64,000 nt of DNA. Source: Bathymodiolus brooksi (taxonomy: Eukaryota > Mollusca > Bivalvia > Mytilida > Modiolidae). Position 1 is the first letter of the stretch. Each line of letters opens with the position of its first letter. The stretch spans positions 24,227,804 to 24,291,803 of the forward strand of contig OY804579.1 in assembly GCA_963680875.1 (NCBI GenBank). Reading direction: 5' to 3'. Below the pieces are notes generated by a model. That model did no database searches. It worked only from the letters and a program-made list of their open reading frames with translations, and was not told where the DNA came from. This document shows, piece by piece, positions 12,711 through 25,837 of this stretch. A program made the translations under genes and the position numbers.

Positions 12711-12837
12711 AGAAAGCACTTTTATGAGAGCGCATGTTGTTTGATATTTTGTTTATTAAATTACGTTTAATTTTGTTTACTTCATCTTCTGTTGTTTATC
12801 CGAATTGTATTTTTTCATTATTCCCTGTATGTAGTAT

Positions 12838-12965
12838 GGGCTGCTGTTACCGTGATCGTATAGAAGTTTGATTTACTCCGGTTTCCTCCACCAATAAAAC
12901 TGACCGCCACGATATAACTCAAATATTGTTGAAAGTGGCGTTAGGCACCATACACCAACCAACCA
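12838..12965 (+). mobile_element. SINE copy B, internally deleted
   Basis: A 5' part like 'accgtgatcgtata' is joined directly to the 3' body ('cctccaccaataaaactg', 'gaaagtggcgtta'). The B-box region is missing, so this is a deletion derivative of the same family as the 19.65-kb copy. Confidence 0.55.
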
Positions 12966-14555
12966 TCCCTGTAAACAGTATTTTAATTTTATCTTGGTTT
13001 TAAAATGTATCCATCAACCTGTCAAAATACAATTTTCATTTCGATTGTCCATGACCAAAATTAGAAATGAAAACGTAGACTATTTTTATATAAAATTCTT
13101 AGACAACAACATTTTTCTGACCCACGGGTGATGCTGCAGATTATTAGATGTACTACGCACGTTATATGTGTATGCTAAAACAGTTTTAGCCTTATTATTG
13201 TGACACACGTAATTTCATGTTTTAATCTTAAATTAACATTATTTTCAACCAAAATGGCGGAAAAGTAATGCTGTCTACCTCTTCTGTATATACATATTTG
13301 ACAACATAAAGCATAATATGTGTTTGGACTTCGATAAAACATTATTCACCCCAGTATATAAGCGTACACTACATAATGGGGGAAGGGAGGTGATTTGTTT
13401 AGATTGCATGAATAAGAAACCAAAGCGAATACTCTTACATAGCCTTTGATCCAAACTATAAACCAATTTACAAAATGTTATTACTAAGAATGCTGAATTA
13501 AAAACACTTTTAGTGGATGATAAAGCAGTGCTTAGAAAATAATTTTCTTGATATTTATAATAGAAATGGTCACCAAGGTACCTTGTGGCATAATATATAT
13601 CTATTATATTTTCATCTAGCACACATAACCATATTTTAGTAATGTTGAATGTCTTTACTTTCTAATTACATTGAAAAGTTGTATGTGCAATTTTTTGCAA
13701 ACTGTTAACTGATTTGCTTAGAAGGAAGTCACTTGCCGATTTGCTCAGAAATTGAAATACATACAGATTATATATTTTGATTGGTTGAAGTAATGTTTGT
13801 ATGTACATCAACACGGAACAACTGGGTTTTTTTTCTTTTAATGAATCGACTTTAAAATCATGTTTGATTTAGTATGAAAACAGACAGATAACATATGCAT
13901 TAATTACTTGTCCTCCAAAAGACTGCAGCTAGAATGATAGCCATGTCGACAATACCACAATTTAACATTTAACAAATTTCAGTATTACATATGTAAATAT
14001 TACATTGCATATTTACATGTTCATACCTTTCATAAATAGGTCGGCGGATGGATAAATACGCACCTGGTACCTTTATCTAAAATACATATAAATTTAGCTT
14101 TCTTTGTATGTGGATTTACTTGTCAGGAATATAATATTAGCTACTTCAAACAATTGAGATTCGTATGATAAAATATTGATTCATGGTATTTTTATCATCT
14201 TTTTCATGGTAACTATGACATTAACTTTGATTGCTGGTATTTAGATTAATCCCAACAAGCTTCAAATGTCACGTAAATGTTTTGAGAGCCAAACGGGTTG
14301 TAGGGACAAATATATATGAATTAAGGGCATCAAATGCAAATTGCTTCAGTGAATGATCTCGACGCGTTTAAAATTTAAACAAGTTTTGAATTCATGTAAA
14401 ATATGTTTTCATCATATACTTCTACAGAAACATGAATATACAATACGCTAATTATTCATGATTTTAGTTTTCAAGAAATGTTTATATTGGCATATAATCA
14501 CAATATCAAATTTCAGCAGACGTTCACTCTTTGAACTGAAGTTAGTTTTCTTTGT
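12965..14555. other. No gene seen
   Basis: AT-rich unique-looking sequence. The longest frame (115 codons, minus, near 13275-13622) has no recognisable motif and no coding character that I can see. Confidence 0.45.
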
Positions 14556-14559
14556 TGTG

Positions 14560-17500
14560 TGTTAGAGATCATTGTTTGTCCTTTTTTATGTTGGCCGTTG
14601 AACTGCCTTTCATTCTGTTAGAGATCATTGTTTGTCTTTTTCATGTTGGCCGTTGAACTGCCTGTCATTCTGTTAGAGATCATTGTTTGTCTTTTTTATG
14701 TTGGCCGTTGTACTGCCTGTCATTCTGTTAGAGATCATTGTTTGTCTTTTTTATGTTGGCCGTTGTACTGCCTGTTATTCTGTTAGAGATCATTGTTTGT
14801 CTTTTTTATGTTGGCCGCTGTACTGCCTGTCATTCTGTTAGAGATATTGTTTGTCTTTTGTATGTTGGCCGTTGAACTGCCTGTCATTCTGTTAGAGATC
14901 ATTGTTTGTCTTTTTTATGTTGGCCGTTGAACTGCCTTTCATTCTGTTAGAGATCATTGTTTGTCTTTTGTATGGTGGCCTTTGAACTGCCTTTCATTCT
15001 GTTAGAGATCATTGTTTGTCTTTTTTATGTTGGCCGTTGAACTGCCTGTCATTCTGTTAGAGATCATTGTTTGTCTTTTTTATGCTGGCCGTTGTACTGC
15101 CTGTCATTCTGTTAGAGATCATTGTTTGTCTTTTTTATGTTGGTCGTTGAACTGCCTGTCATTCTGTTAGAGATCATTGTTTGTCTTTTTTATGTTGGCC
15201 GTTGAACTGCTTGTCATTCTGTTAGAGATCATTGTTTGTCTTTTTTATGTTGGCCGTTGAACTGCTTGTCATTCTGTTAGAGATCATTGTTTGTCTTTTG
15301 TATGGTGGCCTTTGAACTGCCTTTCATTCTGTTAGAGATCATTGTTTGTCTTTTTTATGTTGGCCGTTGAACTGCCTGTCATTCTGTTAGAGATCATTGT
15401 TTGTCTTTTTTATGCTGGCCGTTGTACTGCCTGTCATTCTGTTAGAGATCATTGTTTGTCTTTTTTATGTTGGTCGTTGAACTGCCTGTCATTCTGTTAG
15501 AGATCATTGTTTGTCTTTTTTATGTTGGTCGTTGAACTGCCTTTCATTCTGTTAGAGATATTGTTTGTCTTTTGTATGTTGGCCGTTGAACTGCCTGTCA
15601 CTCTGTTAGATATCATTGTTTGTCTTTTTTATGTTGGCCGTTGTACTGCCTGTCATTCTGTTAGAGATCATTGTTTGTCTTTTTTATGTTGGCCGTTGAA
15701 CTGCCTTTCATTCTGTTAGAGATCATTGTTTGTCTTTTTTATGTTGGCCGTTGAACTGCCTTTCATTCTGTTAGAGATCATTGTTTGTCTTTTTTATGTT
15801 GGCCGTTGAACTGTCTTTCATTCTGTTAGAGATATTGTTTGTCTTTTGTATGTTGGCCGTTGAACTGCCTATCATTCTGTTAGAGATCATTGTTTGTCTT
15901 TTTTATGTTGGCCTTTGAACTGCCTGTCATTCTGCTAGAGAACATTGTTTGTCTTTTGTATGTTGGCCGTTGAACTGCCTTTCATTCTGATAGAGATCAT
16001 TGTTTGTCTTTTGTATGGTGGCCTTTGAACTGCCTGTCATTCTGCTAGAGAACATTGTTTGTCTTTTGTATGTTGGCCGTTGAACTGCCTATCATTCTGT
16101 TAGATATCATTGTTTGTCTTTTGTATGGTGGCCTTTGAACTGCCTGTCATTCTGCTAGAGAACATTGTTTGTCTTTTGTATGTTGGCCGTTGAACTGCCT
16201 GTCATTCTGTTAGAGATCATTGTTTGTCTTTTTTATGTTGGCCGTTGAACTGCCTTTCATTCTGTTAGAGATCATTGTTTGTCTTTTTTATGTTGGCCGT
16301 TGAACTGCCTTTCATTCTGTTAGAGATCATTGTTTGTCTTTTTTATGTTGGCCGTTGAACTGTCTTTCATTCTGTTAGAGATATTGTTTGTCTTTTGTAT
16401 GTTGGCCGTTGAACTGCCTATCATTCTGTTAGAGATCATTGTTTGTCTTTTTTATGTTGGCCTTTGAACTGCCTGTCATTCTGCTAGAGAACATTGTTTG
16501 TCTTTTGTATGTTGGCCGTTGAACTGCCTTTCATTCTGATAGAGATCATTGTTTGTCTTTTGTATGGTGGCCTTTGAACTGCCTGTCATTCTGCTAGAGA
16601 ACATTGTTTGTCTTTTGTATGTTGGCCGTTGAACTGCCTATCATTCTGTTAGATATCATTGTTTGTCTTTTGTATGGTGGCCTTTGAACTGCCTGTCATT
16701 CTGCTAGAGAACATTGTTTGTCTTTTGTATGTTGGCTGTTGAACTGCCTGTCATTCTGTTAGATATCATTGTTTGTCTTTTTTATGTTGGCCGTTGAACT
16801 GCCTTTCATTCTGTTAGAGATCATTGTTTGTCTTTTTTATGTTGGCCGTTGAACTGCCTTTCATTCTGTTAGAGATATTGTTTGTCTTTTGTATGTTGGC
16901 TGTTGAACTGCCTGTCATTCTGTTAGATATCATTGTTTGTCTTTTTTATGCTGGCCGTTGTACTGCCTGTCATTCTGTTAGAGATCATTGTTTGTCTTTT
17001 TTATGTTGGCCGTTGAACTGCCTTTCATTCTGTTAGAGATCATTGTTTGTCTTTTTTATGTTGGCCGTTGAACTGCCTTTCATTCTGTTAGAGATATTGT
17101 TTGTCTTTTTTATGTTGGCCGTTGAACTGCCTTTGATTCTGTTAGAGATCATTGTTTGTCTTTTTTATGTTGGCCGTTGAACTGCCTTTGATTCTGTTAG
17201 AGATCATTGTTTGTCTTTTTTATGTTGGCCGTTGAACTGCCTTTCATTCTGTTAGAGATATTGTTTGTCTTTTGTATGTTGGCCGTTGAACTGCCTGTCA
17301 TTCTGTTAGATATCATTGTTTGTCTTTTGTATGTTGGCCGTTGAACTGCCTGTCATTCTGTTAGAGATCATTGTTTGTCTTTTTTATGTTGGCCGTTGAA
17401 CTGCCTTTCATTCTGTTAGAGATCATTGTTTGTCTTTTGTATGTTGGCCGTTGAACTGCCTGTCATTCTGTTAGAGATCATTGTTTGTATTTTGTATGTT

Positions 17501-19556
17501 GGCCGTTGAACTGCCTGTCATTCTGTTAGAGATCATTGTTTGTCTTTTTTATGTTGGCTGTTGTACTGCCTGTCATTCTGTTAGAGATCATTGTTTGTCT
17601 TTTGTATGGTGGCCTTTGAACTGCCTGTCATTCTGTTAGAGATCATTGTTTGTCTTTTGTATGTTGGCCGTTGAACTGCCTGTCATTCTGTTAGAGATCA
17701 TTGTTTGTCTTGTTAATGGTGGCCGTTGAACTGCCTGTCATTCTGTTAGAGATCATTGTTTGTCTTTTTTATGTTGGCCGTTGAACTGCCTGTCATTCTG
17801 TTAGAGATCATTGTTTGTCTTTTGTATGTTGGCCGTTGAACTGCCTGTCATTCTGTTAGATATCATTGTTTGTCTTTTGTATGGTGGCCTTTGAACTGCC
17901 TGTCATTCTGCTAGAGGACATTGTTTGTCTATTGTATGTTGGCTGTTGAACTGCCTGTCATTCTGTTAGAGATCATTGTTTGTCTTTTTTATGTTGGCCG
18001 TTGAACTGCCTGTCATTCTGTTAGAGATCATTGTTTGTCTTTTGTATGTTGGCCGTTGAACTACCTGTCATTCTGTTAGAAATCATTGTTTGTCTTTGTA
18101 TGTTGGCCGTTGAACTGCTTGTCATTCTGTTAGAGATCATTGTTTGTCTTTTGTATGTTGGCCGTTGTATTGCCTTTCATTCTGCTAGAGAACATTGTTT
18201 GTCTTTTGTATGTTGGCCGTTGAACTGCCTGTCATTCTGTTAGAGATCATTGTTTGTCTTTTGTATGTTGGCCGTTGAACTGCCTGTCATTCTGCTAGAG
18301 ATAATTGTTTGTCTTTTGTATGTTGGCCGTTGAACTACCTGTCATTCTGTTAGAGATCATTGTTTGTATTTTGTATGTTGGCCGTTGAACTGCCTGTCAT
18401 TCTGTTAGAGATCTTTGTTTGTCTTTTTTATGTTGGCCGTTGTACTACCTGTCATTCTGTTAGAGATCATTGTTTGTCTTTTTTATGTTGGCCGTTATAC
18501 TGCCTGTCATTCTGTTAGAGATCATTGTTTGTCTTTTGTATGTTGGCCGTTGAACTGCCTTTCATTCTGTTAGAGATCATTGTTTGTCTTTTGTATGTTG
18601 GCTGTTGTACTGCCTGTCATTCTGTTAGAGATCATTGTTTGTCTTTTGTATGTTGGCCGTTGAACTGCCTGTCATTCTGTTAGAGATCATTGTTTGTCTT
18701 TTGTATGTTGGCCGTTGAACTGCCTGTCATTCTGTTAGAGATCATTGTTTGTCTTTTTTATGTTGGCCGTTGTACTGCCTGTCATTCTGTTAGATATCAT
18801 TGTTTGTCTTTTGTATGGTGGCCTTTGAACTGCCTGTCATTCTGCTAGAGAACTTGTTTGTCTTTTGTATGTTGGCTGTTGAACTGCCTGTCATTCTGTT
18901 AGAGATCATTGTTTGTCTTTTTTATGTTGGTCGTTGAACTGCCTGTCATTCTGTTAGAGATCATTGTTTGTCTTTTGTATGTTGGCCGTGGAACTGCCTG
19001 TCATTCTGTTAGAGATCATTGTTTGTCTTTTGTATGTTGGCCGTTGAACTGCCTGTCATTCTGTTAGAGATCCTTGTTTGGCTTTTGTATGTTGGCCGTT
19101 GTACTGCCTGTCATTCTGCTAGAGATCATTGTTTGTCTTTTGTATGTTGGCCGTTGAACTGCCTGTCATTCTGCTAGAGATCATTGTTTGTCTTTTGTAT
19201 GTTGGCCGTTGAACTGCCTGTCATTCTGCTAGAGATCATTGTTTGTCTTTTGTATGTTGGCCGTTGAACTACCTGTCATTCTGTTAGAGATCACTGTTTG
19301 TCTTTTTTATGTTGGCCGTTATACTGCCTGTCATTCTGTTAGAGATCATTGTTTGTCTTTTGTATGTTGGCCGTTGAACTGCCTGTCATTCTGTTAGAGA
19401 TCATTGTTTGTCTTTTGTATGTTGGCCGTTGAACTGCCTGTCATTCTACTAGAGATCATTGTTTGTCTTTTGTATGTTGGCCGTTGAACTGCCTGTAATT
19501 CTGTTAGAGATCATTGTTTGTCTTTTGTATGTTGGCCGTTGAACTGCCTGTCATTG
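14560..19556 (+). repeat. 55-bp minisatellite grown inside a PLE tail
   Basis: About 90 copies of a 55-bp unit: 'ctgttagagatcattg', 'tttgtctttt', 'atgttggccgttgaactgcc', 'tgtcatt'. The unit matches an internal segment of the dispersed PLE tail ('gtagatcattgtttgtcc...ttggccattg...ctgtcc'). The left edge is the start of such a tail, and the right edge at 19556 continues into the expected remainder ('gattatccattttgtgtcttc'). Higher-order copies are visible: a block at about 14965-15170 repeats at 15295-15500 (330 bp, 6 units), and a rare 'ctgtctttca' variant recurs 549 bp apart (15811 and 16360, 10 units). Short frames inside are repeat translations. Confidence 0.9.
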
Positions 19557-19649
19557 TTCTATTTACGACTTTTGATTATCCATTTTGTGTCTTCAAACCT
19601 TTCTTGCAGGTTCAGGGACCCAGCCCCTACCGGAATCGACACACACATA

Positions 19650-19905
19650 GGGGCCTTCGTGGTCGTGATCGTATGGTAGTTGGATTTATAACTACCTATG
19701 CAATCAGTGCCTATCACCACTGATGTTGTGAGTTCGAATCTCGATCAGGGCGAAGTGTACAACATTATGTAATAAAGTTTGTCAGTGACTTGTGACAGGT
19801 TGGTGGTTTTCCCCGGGTTCTTCAGTTTCCTCCACAAATAAATGTGACCGCCACGATTTGATTGAAATAGTGTTGAAAGTGGCATTAAACACCATCAATC
19901 AAACA
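19650..19905 (+). mobile_element. tRNA-type SINE copy C, fullest copy
   Basis: This copy contains a tRNA-like 5' region ('gtggtcgtgatcgtatgg...'), a B-box-like 'gagttcgaatctc' ending near 19743, then 'cttgtgacaggttggtgg', 'cctccacaaataaa', 'gaccgccacgatttg', 'ttgaaagtggcattaaac', and a short CAAT/CAAA tail. RNA polymerase III would be the expected transcriber and a LINE the source of mobility; both are family knowledge and not seen here. Confidence 0.65.
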
Positions 19906-20740
19906 AGCAAACTTACAGGTTCCCGTCTCCCTAATTACAATGTCTTTACAATGTGACAGAATAGCCTAGAGTTATCTTTCTTGTCCCTATGTTCATTTAA
20001 TATAATGTGTTTAATCCACTGAAATATTAAATGTCACCTACAAAGGAATTAGTTGAGTATTGTAGTCAAGAATAATTCAGTGTAGCGGAATATGACCAAG
20101 CATTAAGAATGTTAGTTTATTTCGTATTTCTAAATTAAAAAAAAAAAAAAAAAAAAATTACATGTTGCAAAAAATGTTCTATTACAAATTTGCTTAGAGG
20201 TTGAATAAGATAAAATTTTAGCATGCATATTTCAACTATCCGGACAATTCACAATGACAGTCTGGCCGTTCTTGGTTTAATTTTCAGAAACCGAACCTTG
20301 CCTAAATCATATTTTTTTTTATACAAATTTTTAAGCCAAAAAATTAAACAGTTTCGGATTATGATTACAGCCTTAATATCTAAATTATCAAAGTTTAACA
20401 ACTCTTGGGAAATGATCGATTCATCTATCTGGAAAAGCATCGGACAAAAACATAATGTGTTCAAACCACATACAATGTTCATACCTGTAGAGCAAACATA
20501 CATCTTATATCTATTGTCTAATCGGTTTTAAATGACTTTCAAAAAAGAGAAATGAAATGAAACGAGCGATTATCCAAAGCTTCATCTATATATAATTCGA
20601 CCAATCAGGTCAATGATTTCATATTATCTTCTTAAAGCTAGTACTAGAATTATATCAAGTGCATAGGAGCTGGCTTGGTATGAGTTTCCCAGAGGGGTAA
20701 GCATACATTTGCAACACACACAGTGTTATATCGGTTTCTT
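19905..20740. other. No gene seen; poly-A run
   Basis: AT-rich sequence with a run of about 22 A near 20136-20157. The overlapping short frames at 20223-20531 on both strands are not convincing. Confidence 0.4.
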
Positions 20741-20741
20741 G

Positions 20742-23688
20742 AGCGGTCACATATATGTGTGTTGGGGGGTATAGTATTTTGACCGTCACGTATATGTCTG
20801 TTAGAGGGTATAGGTTTTTGACGGTCACGTATATGTGTGTTAGGGGGTATAGGTTTTTTGACAGTCACGTATATGTGTGTTAGGGGGTATAGGTTTTTGA
20901 CGGTCACGTATATTTGTGTTAGGGGGTATAGGTTTTTGACGGTCACGTATATGTGTGTTGGGGGTATAGGTTTTTGACGGTCACGTATATGTCTGTTAGA
21001 GGGTATAGGTTTTTGACGGTCACGTATATGTGTGTTAGGGGGTATAGGTTTTTTGACGGTCACGTATATGTGTGTTGGGGGTATAGGTTTTTGACCATCA
21101 CGTATATGTGTGTTAGGGGGTATAGGTTTTTGACGGTCACGTATATGTGTGTTGGGGGTATAGGTTTTTGACGGTCACGTATATGTGTGTTGGGGGTATA
21201 GGTTTTTGACGGTCACGTATATGTGTGTTGGGGGGTATAGGTTTTTGACGGTCACGTATATGTGTGTTGGGGGTATAGGTTTTTGACAGTCACGTATATG
21301 TGTGTTGGGGGTATAGGTTTTTGACAGTCATGTATATGTGTGTTGGGGGTATAGGTTTTTGACGTTCACGTATATGTGTGTTAGGGGGTATAGGTTTTTG
21401 ACGGTCACGTATATGTGTGTTGGGGGTATAGGTTTTTGACGGTCATGTATATGTGTGTTGGGGGTATAGGTTTTTGACAGTCACGTATATGTGTGTTAGG
21501 GGGTATAGGTTTTTGACGGTCATGTATATGTGTGTTGGGGGTATAGGTTTTTGACGGTCACGTATATGTGTGTTGGGGGGTATAGGTTTTGACGGTCACG
21601 TATATGTGTGTTGGGGGTATAGGTTTTTGACGGTCACGTATATGTGTGTTGGGGGTATAGGTTTTTGACGGTCATGTGTATGTGTGTTGGGGGGTATAGG
21701 TTTTTGACGTTCACATATATGTGTGTTGGGGGTATAGGTTTTTGACAGTCATGTATATGTGTGTTGGGGGGTATAGGTTTTTGACGGTCACATATGTGTG
21801 TTGGGGGTATAGGTTTTTCACGGTCAGGTATATGTGTGTTGGGGGTATAGGTTTTTGACGGTCACGTATATGTGTGTTGGGGGTATAGGTTTTTGACGGT
21901 CACGTATATGTGTGTTGGGGGGTATAGGTTTTTGACGGTCACGTATATGTGTTTTGGGGTATAGGTTTTTGACGGTCACCTATATGTGTGTTGGGGGTAT
22001 AGGTTTTTGATGTTCACGTATATGTGTGTTAGGGGGTATAGGTTTTTGACGGTCACGTATATGTGTGTTGGGGGTATAGGTTTTTGACGGTCATGTGTAT
22101 GTGTGTTGGGGGGTATAGGTTTTTGACGTTCACATATATGTGTGTTAGGGGTATAGGTTTTTGACGGTCATGTATATGTGTGTTGGGGGGTATAGGTTTT
22201 TGACGGTCACATATGTGTGTTGGGGGTATAGGTTTTTCACGGTCAGGTATATGTGTGTTGGGGGTATAGGTTTTTGACGGTCACGTATATGTGTGTTGGG
22301 GGGAATAGGTTTTTGACGGTCACGTATATGTGTTTTGGGGTATAGGTTTTTGACGGTCACCTATATGTGTGTTGGGGGTATAGGTTTTTGACGGTCACGT
22401 ATATGTGTGTTGGGGGTATAGGTTTTTGACATTCACGTATATGTGTGTTAGGGGGTATAGGTTTTTGACGGTCATGTATATGTGTGTTGGGGGTATAGGT
22501 TTTTGACGGTCACGTATATGTGTGTTGGGGTATAGGTTTTTGATGGTCACGTATATGTGTGTTAGGGGTATAGATTTTTGACGGTCACGTATATGTGTGT
22601 TGGGGGGTATAGGTTTTTGACGGTCATGTATATGTGTGTTAGAGGGTATAGGTTTTTGACGGTCACGTATATGTGTGTTGGGGGTTATAGGTTTTTGACG
22701 GTCATGTATATGTGTGTTGGGGGTATAGGTTTTTGACGGTCACGTATGTGTGTTGGAAGGTATAGGTTTTGGACGGTCACGTATATGTGTGTTGGGGGTA
22801 TAGGTTTTTGACGGTCACATATATGTGTGTTAGGGGGTATAGGTTTTTGATGGTCACGTATATGTGTGTTGGGGGGTATAGGCTTTTGACGGTCACGTAT
22901 ATGTGTGTTAGGGGGTATAGGTTTTTGACGGTCACGTATATGTGTGTTGGGGGTATAGTTTTTTGATGGTCACGTATATGTGTGTTAGGGGGTATAGGTT
23001 TTTGACGGTCACGTATATGTGTGTTGGGGGTATAGGTTTTTGACGGTCACTTATATGTGTGTTAGGGGGTATAGGTTTTTGACGGTCACGTATATGTGTG
23101 TTGGGGGTATAGGTTTTTGAGGGTCACGTATATGTGTGTTGGGGATATAGGTTTTTGACGGTCACTTATATGTGTGTTAGGGGGTATAGGTTTTTGACGT
23201 TCACGTATATGTCTGTTAGAGGGCATAGGTTTTTGACGGTCATGTATATGTGTGTTGGGGGTATAGGTTTTTGACGGTCAAGTATATGTGTGTTAGGGGG
23301 TGTAGGTTTTTGACGTTCACGTATATGTGTGTTGGGGGGTATAGGTTTTTGACGGTCACGTATATGTGTGTTGGGGGTATAGGTTTTTGACGATTACGTA
23401 TATGTGTGTTAGGGGGTATAGGTTTTTGACGGTCACGTATATGTGTGTTGGGGGTATAGGTTTTTGACGGTCACGTATATGTGTGTTGGGGGTATAGGAT
23501 TTTTACGGTCACGTGTATGTGTGCTGGGGGTATAGGTTTTTGACGGTCACGTATATGTCTGTTAGAGGGTATAGGTTTTTGACGTTCACGTATATGTGTG
23601 TTCGGGGGATAGGTTTTTGACGGTCATGTATATGTGTGTTAGGGGTATAGGTTTTTGACGGTCACGTATATGTGTGTTGGGGGTATCG
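20742..23688. repeat. 38-bp GT-rich minisatellite, about 77 copies
   Basis: The unit reads 'ggtcacgtatatgtgtgttg' + 'ggggtatagg' + 'tttttgac', 38 bp with 37-39 bp length variants in the G run. The array keeps two CpG sites per unit (ACGGTCACG), frequently mutated to TG/CA. A distinctive pair of variant monomers near 21671 recurs near 22090, a 419-bp higher-order step of 11 units. Short minus-strand frames inside are repeat translations. Confidence 0.93.
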
Positions 23689-23999
23689 TTTGTTAACACT
23701 ATTTCTGCTGTTTTGTTCTATTATATTTTAGAACTTCTGTGTTAGAATAGGTATAACAATTATCGTTATATTTTTATTTTGCGCAAGGATCATGGACATA
23801 TCATCATAAGATAAGATATTTGTGTTGACACATACTAGTATGACAAAGATATTCAAAATCGTAAAAGTCATTTATATGGATAAGTAGATAGATTATCAAA
23901 GATTCTGAAGAAGAAAAAATATAAATGATGAAATTGTCCAGACTGTGCAAATGTGCATATCAGCGTAGAATTGTTTGAGAGATTCCAGACGAAACATTT

Positions 24000-24175
24000 G
24001 AAGATGCTAAAGGCGTAATCAGAAGTTGTAACTCTAAGAAGTACAGACAATACCATGACCAAAGAAAAAGCGATAAAAATACAAACAATAGCCCACAAGA
24101 CAAAACCCAGTAAACTAAAGGTTCTCCTCTCTCAGGCATAGGTGATCCTATTTAGGTCCTTTGGTTTTTGACCTC
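24000..24175 (-). repeat. PLE tail/terminal-repeat fragment
   Basis: On the minus strand the block 'ggttctcctctctcaggcat...' plus the 'gattacccctttggtatctt'-like segment (here diverged, near 24010) matches the PLE terminal block at 0.78-1.2 kb joined to the tail at 0.3 kb. Confidence 0.45.
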
Positions 24176-24705
24176 TCCAAAACTTTTTATTCGGAGATAA
24201 ATCATGAACGAAGAAATAAGGAACACTTGGTCCTTGTTATAAACATATCTCTATTTAGGAAATAACATATGATGGGAAACACAAGCTAACGAATATCGTT
24301 TCAACTGAGAGATACGTTACACATATATAAGAAAATTAACAGGATCATGAAATTAGGGAATATAACCCTGTTATTGGTATTGTCATGGACATTCATGCAT
24401 CTAACTTATGTGTTCGTTGTAACACTGATACTACGAAATTATCTGAAGCACTGGTGCAGTCACAAAGTACCAGACAACACACCTGTACTTCAAACAAATA
24501 TCTTTCTAGGACTATAGAAATCATTGGTCATTCGGAATATTTTGCATAACATTCTTTACATAATCAAACAATAAAAGATAATTGGAAAGCTACATTTTAT
24601 CTACATTATTGTTAATTGACTAATCATTTTTGGAGAGACAGATTTATAGATCTCATTAAGAGAAATTACTTCCTATAAATGTCAGATTCAGTATGCTTCA
24701 TTTCT
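24175..24705. other. No gene seen
   Basis: AT-rich; no frame of note and no repeat recognised. Confidence 0.4.
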
Positions 24706-24870
24706 CTGTTCGAGTGAAATTCGTGTTGCTCAATCTTTAGTTTTCTGTGTAAAGTTTTGTAGATTGTTGTTTGTCTTTTTGTCCTTTTTCTTTTGGTCAT
24801 TGTATAGTCTGTCCGATTTACAGCTTCTGATTAACCCTTTGGTATCTTCAAACATTTCTTACAGTAGCAA
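24705..24870 (+). repeat. PLE tail repeat
   Basis: Contains 'attcgtgttgctcaatcttt', 'tgttgtttgtc' and 'gattaaccctttggtatctt', the same order as at 3215-3435. It runs directly into the polymerase fragment that follows. Confidence 0.55.
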
Positions 24871-24950
24871 CATTCCAGCAACATCTGCGTATGGAGTCTA
24901 TATTTCACAACTCATACGTTATTCTAGGGCGTGCACAGTACAGGGATTTA
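24868..24950 (+). pseudogene. PLE polymerase C-terminal fragment
   Basis: The plus-strand frame reads 'SNIPATSAYGVYISQLIRYS', a stretch I recognise from the C-terminal part of bivalve-type PLE polymerases. A PLE tail segment precedes it, so the join is chimeric, either from a tandem head-to-tail PLE arrangement or from recombination. No further polymerase sequence follows past about 24960. Confidence 0.6.
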
Positions 24951-25183
24951 CAGGACAGAGCTCAGCTGCTGACGTAAAAGCTACTCAAATAAACTTACGT
25001 TGCTATTAGGTTGAAGTAAAAACTTATGCTGTCGTCATCACGACCTGGTTGACCGTTACGAAATATCTCAAATGGCAATACATCTTTTCCTTTTTACGTC
25101 GATATTTTATTCCCTATATCTTTGACAAGACATTAACAGGACTTGACTATAAAGATGAGTAACACGTTGGGTGTCTTATAAAA

Positions 25184-25370
25184 AGCAGGAACTGCTTACC
25201 CTTTGCGAGCACTTGGGTCAATTCTCGGTTTTTGGTCCGCGGTGCTCATTTATTTTAGTTTTTGTGTTGTGTTTTTGTTTTGTTTGTCTTCGTCTTATGT
25301 GACCAAGGTTGACCGTGTCTCTGGGTTGTCCATTCTTGATTGCCCCTTCGGTTCTCTCTAACCTTTATTT
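25184..25370 (+). repeat. PLE tail repeat, diverged
   Basis: Starts 'gcaggaactgcttaccctt' and ends 'gattgccccttcggttct'. It is more diverged than the other copies. Confidence 0.5.
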
Positions 25371-25837
25371 ACAGATGCACAACGAACGAGTGATTGATTG
25401 TAGTCCAGCGTCAAATATTTCATGCATATTCAGGATCAGAACAAGTTTGATAGATTAAAAAAAAATTAGGAAGGAATTGGAAACCGGGACTATGGCTTTT
25501 GACTGACACGGAAAACATGTGGAGAGTTGGGTAGTGGCTTAGCCTTTTGGAGCGATTCCAGTGCGCATACTCTTTTTGAGAACTACTTTTATATAAATAT
25601 TTTGACTGTCTGAGTTGGACCATACAATGTCTGGGTTGTTATAGTTTAATACATTTTCCAGATTTACAGTAGCTGTGGCTGTCAATACCAAATAAACAGA
25701 GATCTCAAAAATACATGTTAAATAACCAACTTTCCTGAAATCAGGTCTAAGCTCATCATCTCCCCTAAGGTGTGAAATTATCAACCCCTGATTGATTATC
25801 CCTCCAACTAATTACTATTATAGGTTAACATATTAAT

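Noticed and set aside
13275..13622. 115-codon minus frame
   Set aside because: No recognisable motif, AT-driven composition, and no flanking gene structure.
15507..18243. Three similar 70-codon frames
   Set aside because: They arise from the same 55-bp higher-order block and have no independent support.
7022..23688. CRISPR-like arrays
   Set aside because: The repeats are contiguous without unique spacers, and the genome is eukaryotic.
20742..23688. Telomeric or strong G-quadruplex array
   Set aside because: Only one G run per 38 bp, so loops would be too long for a stable quadruplex, and the unit is not a telomere repeat.
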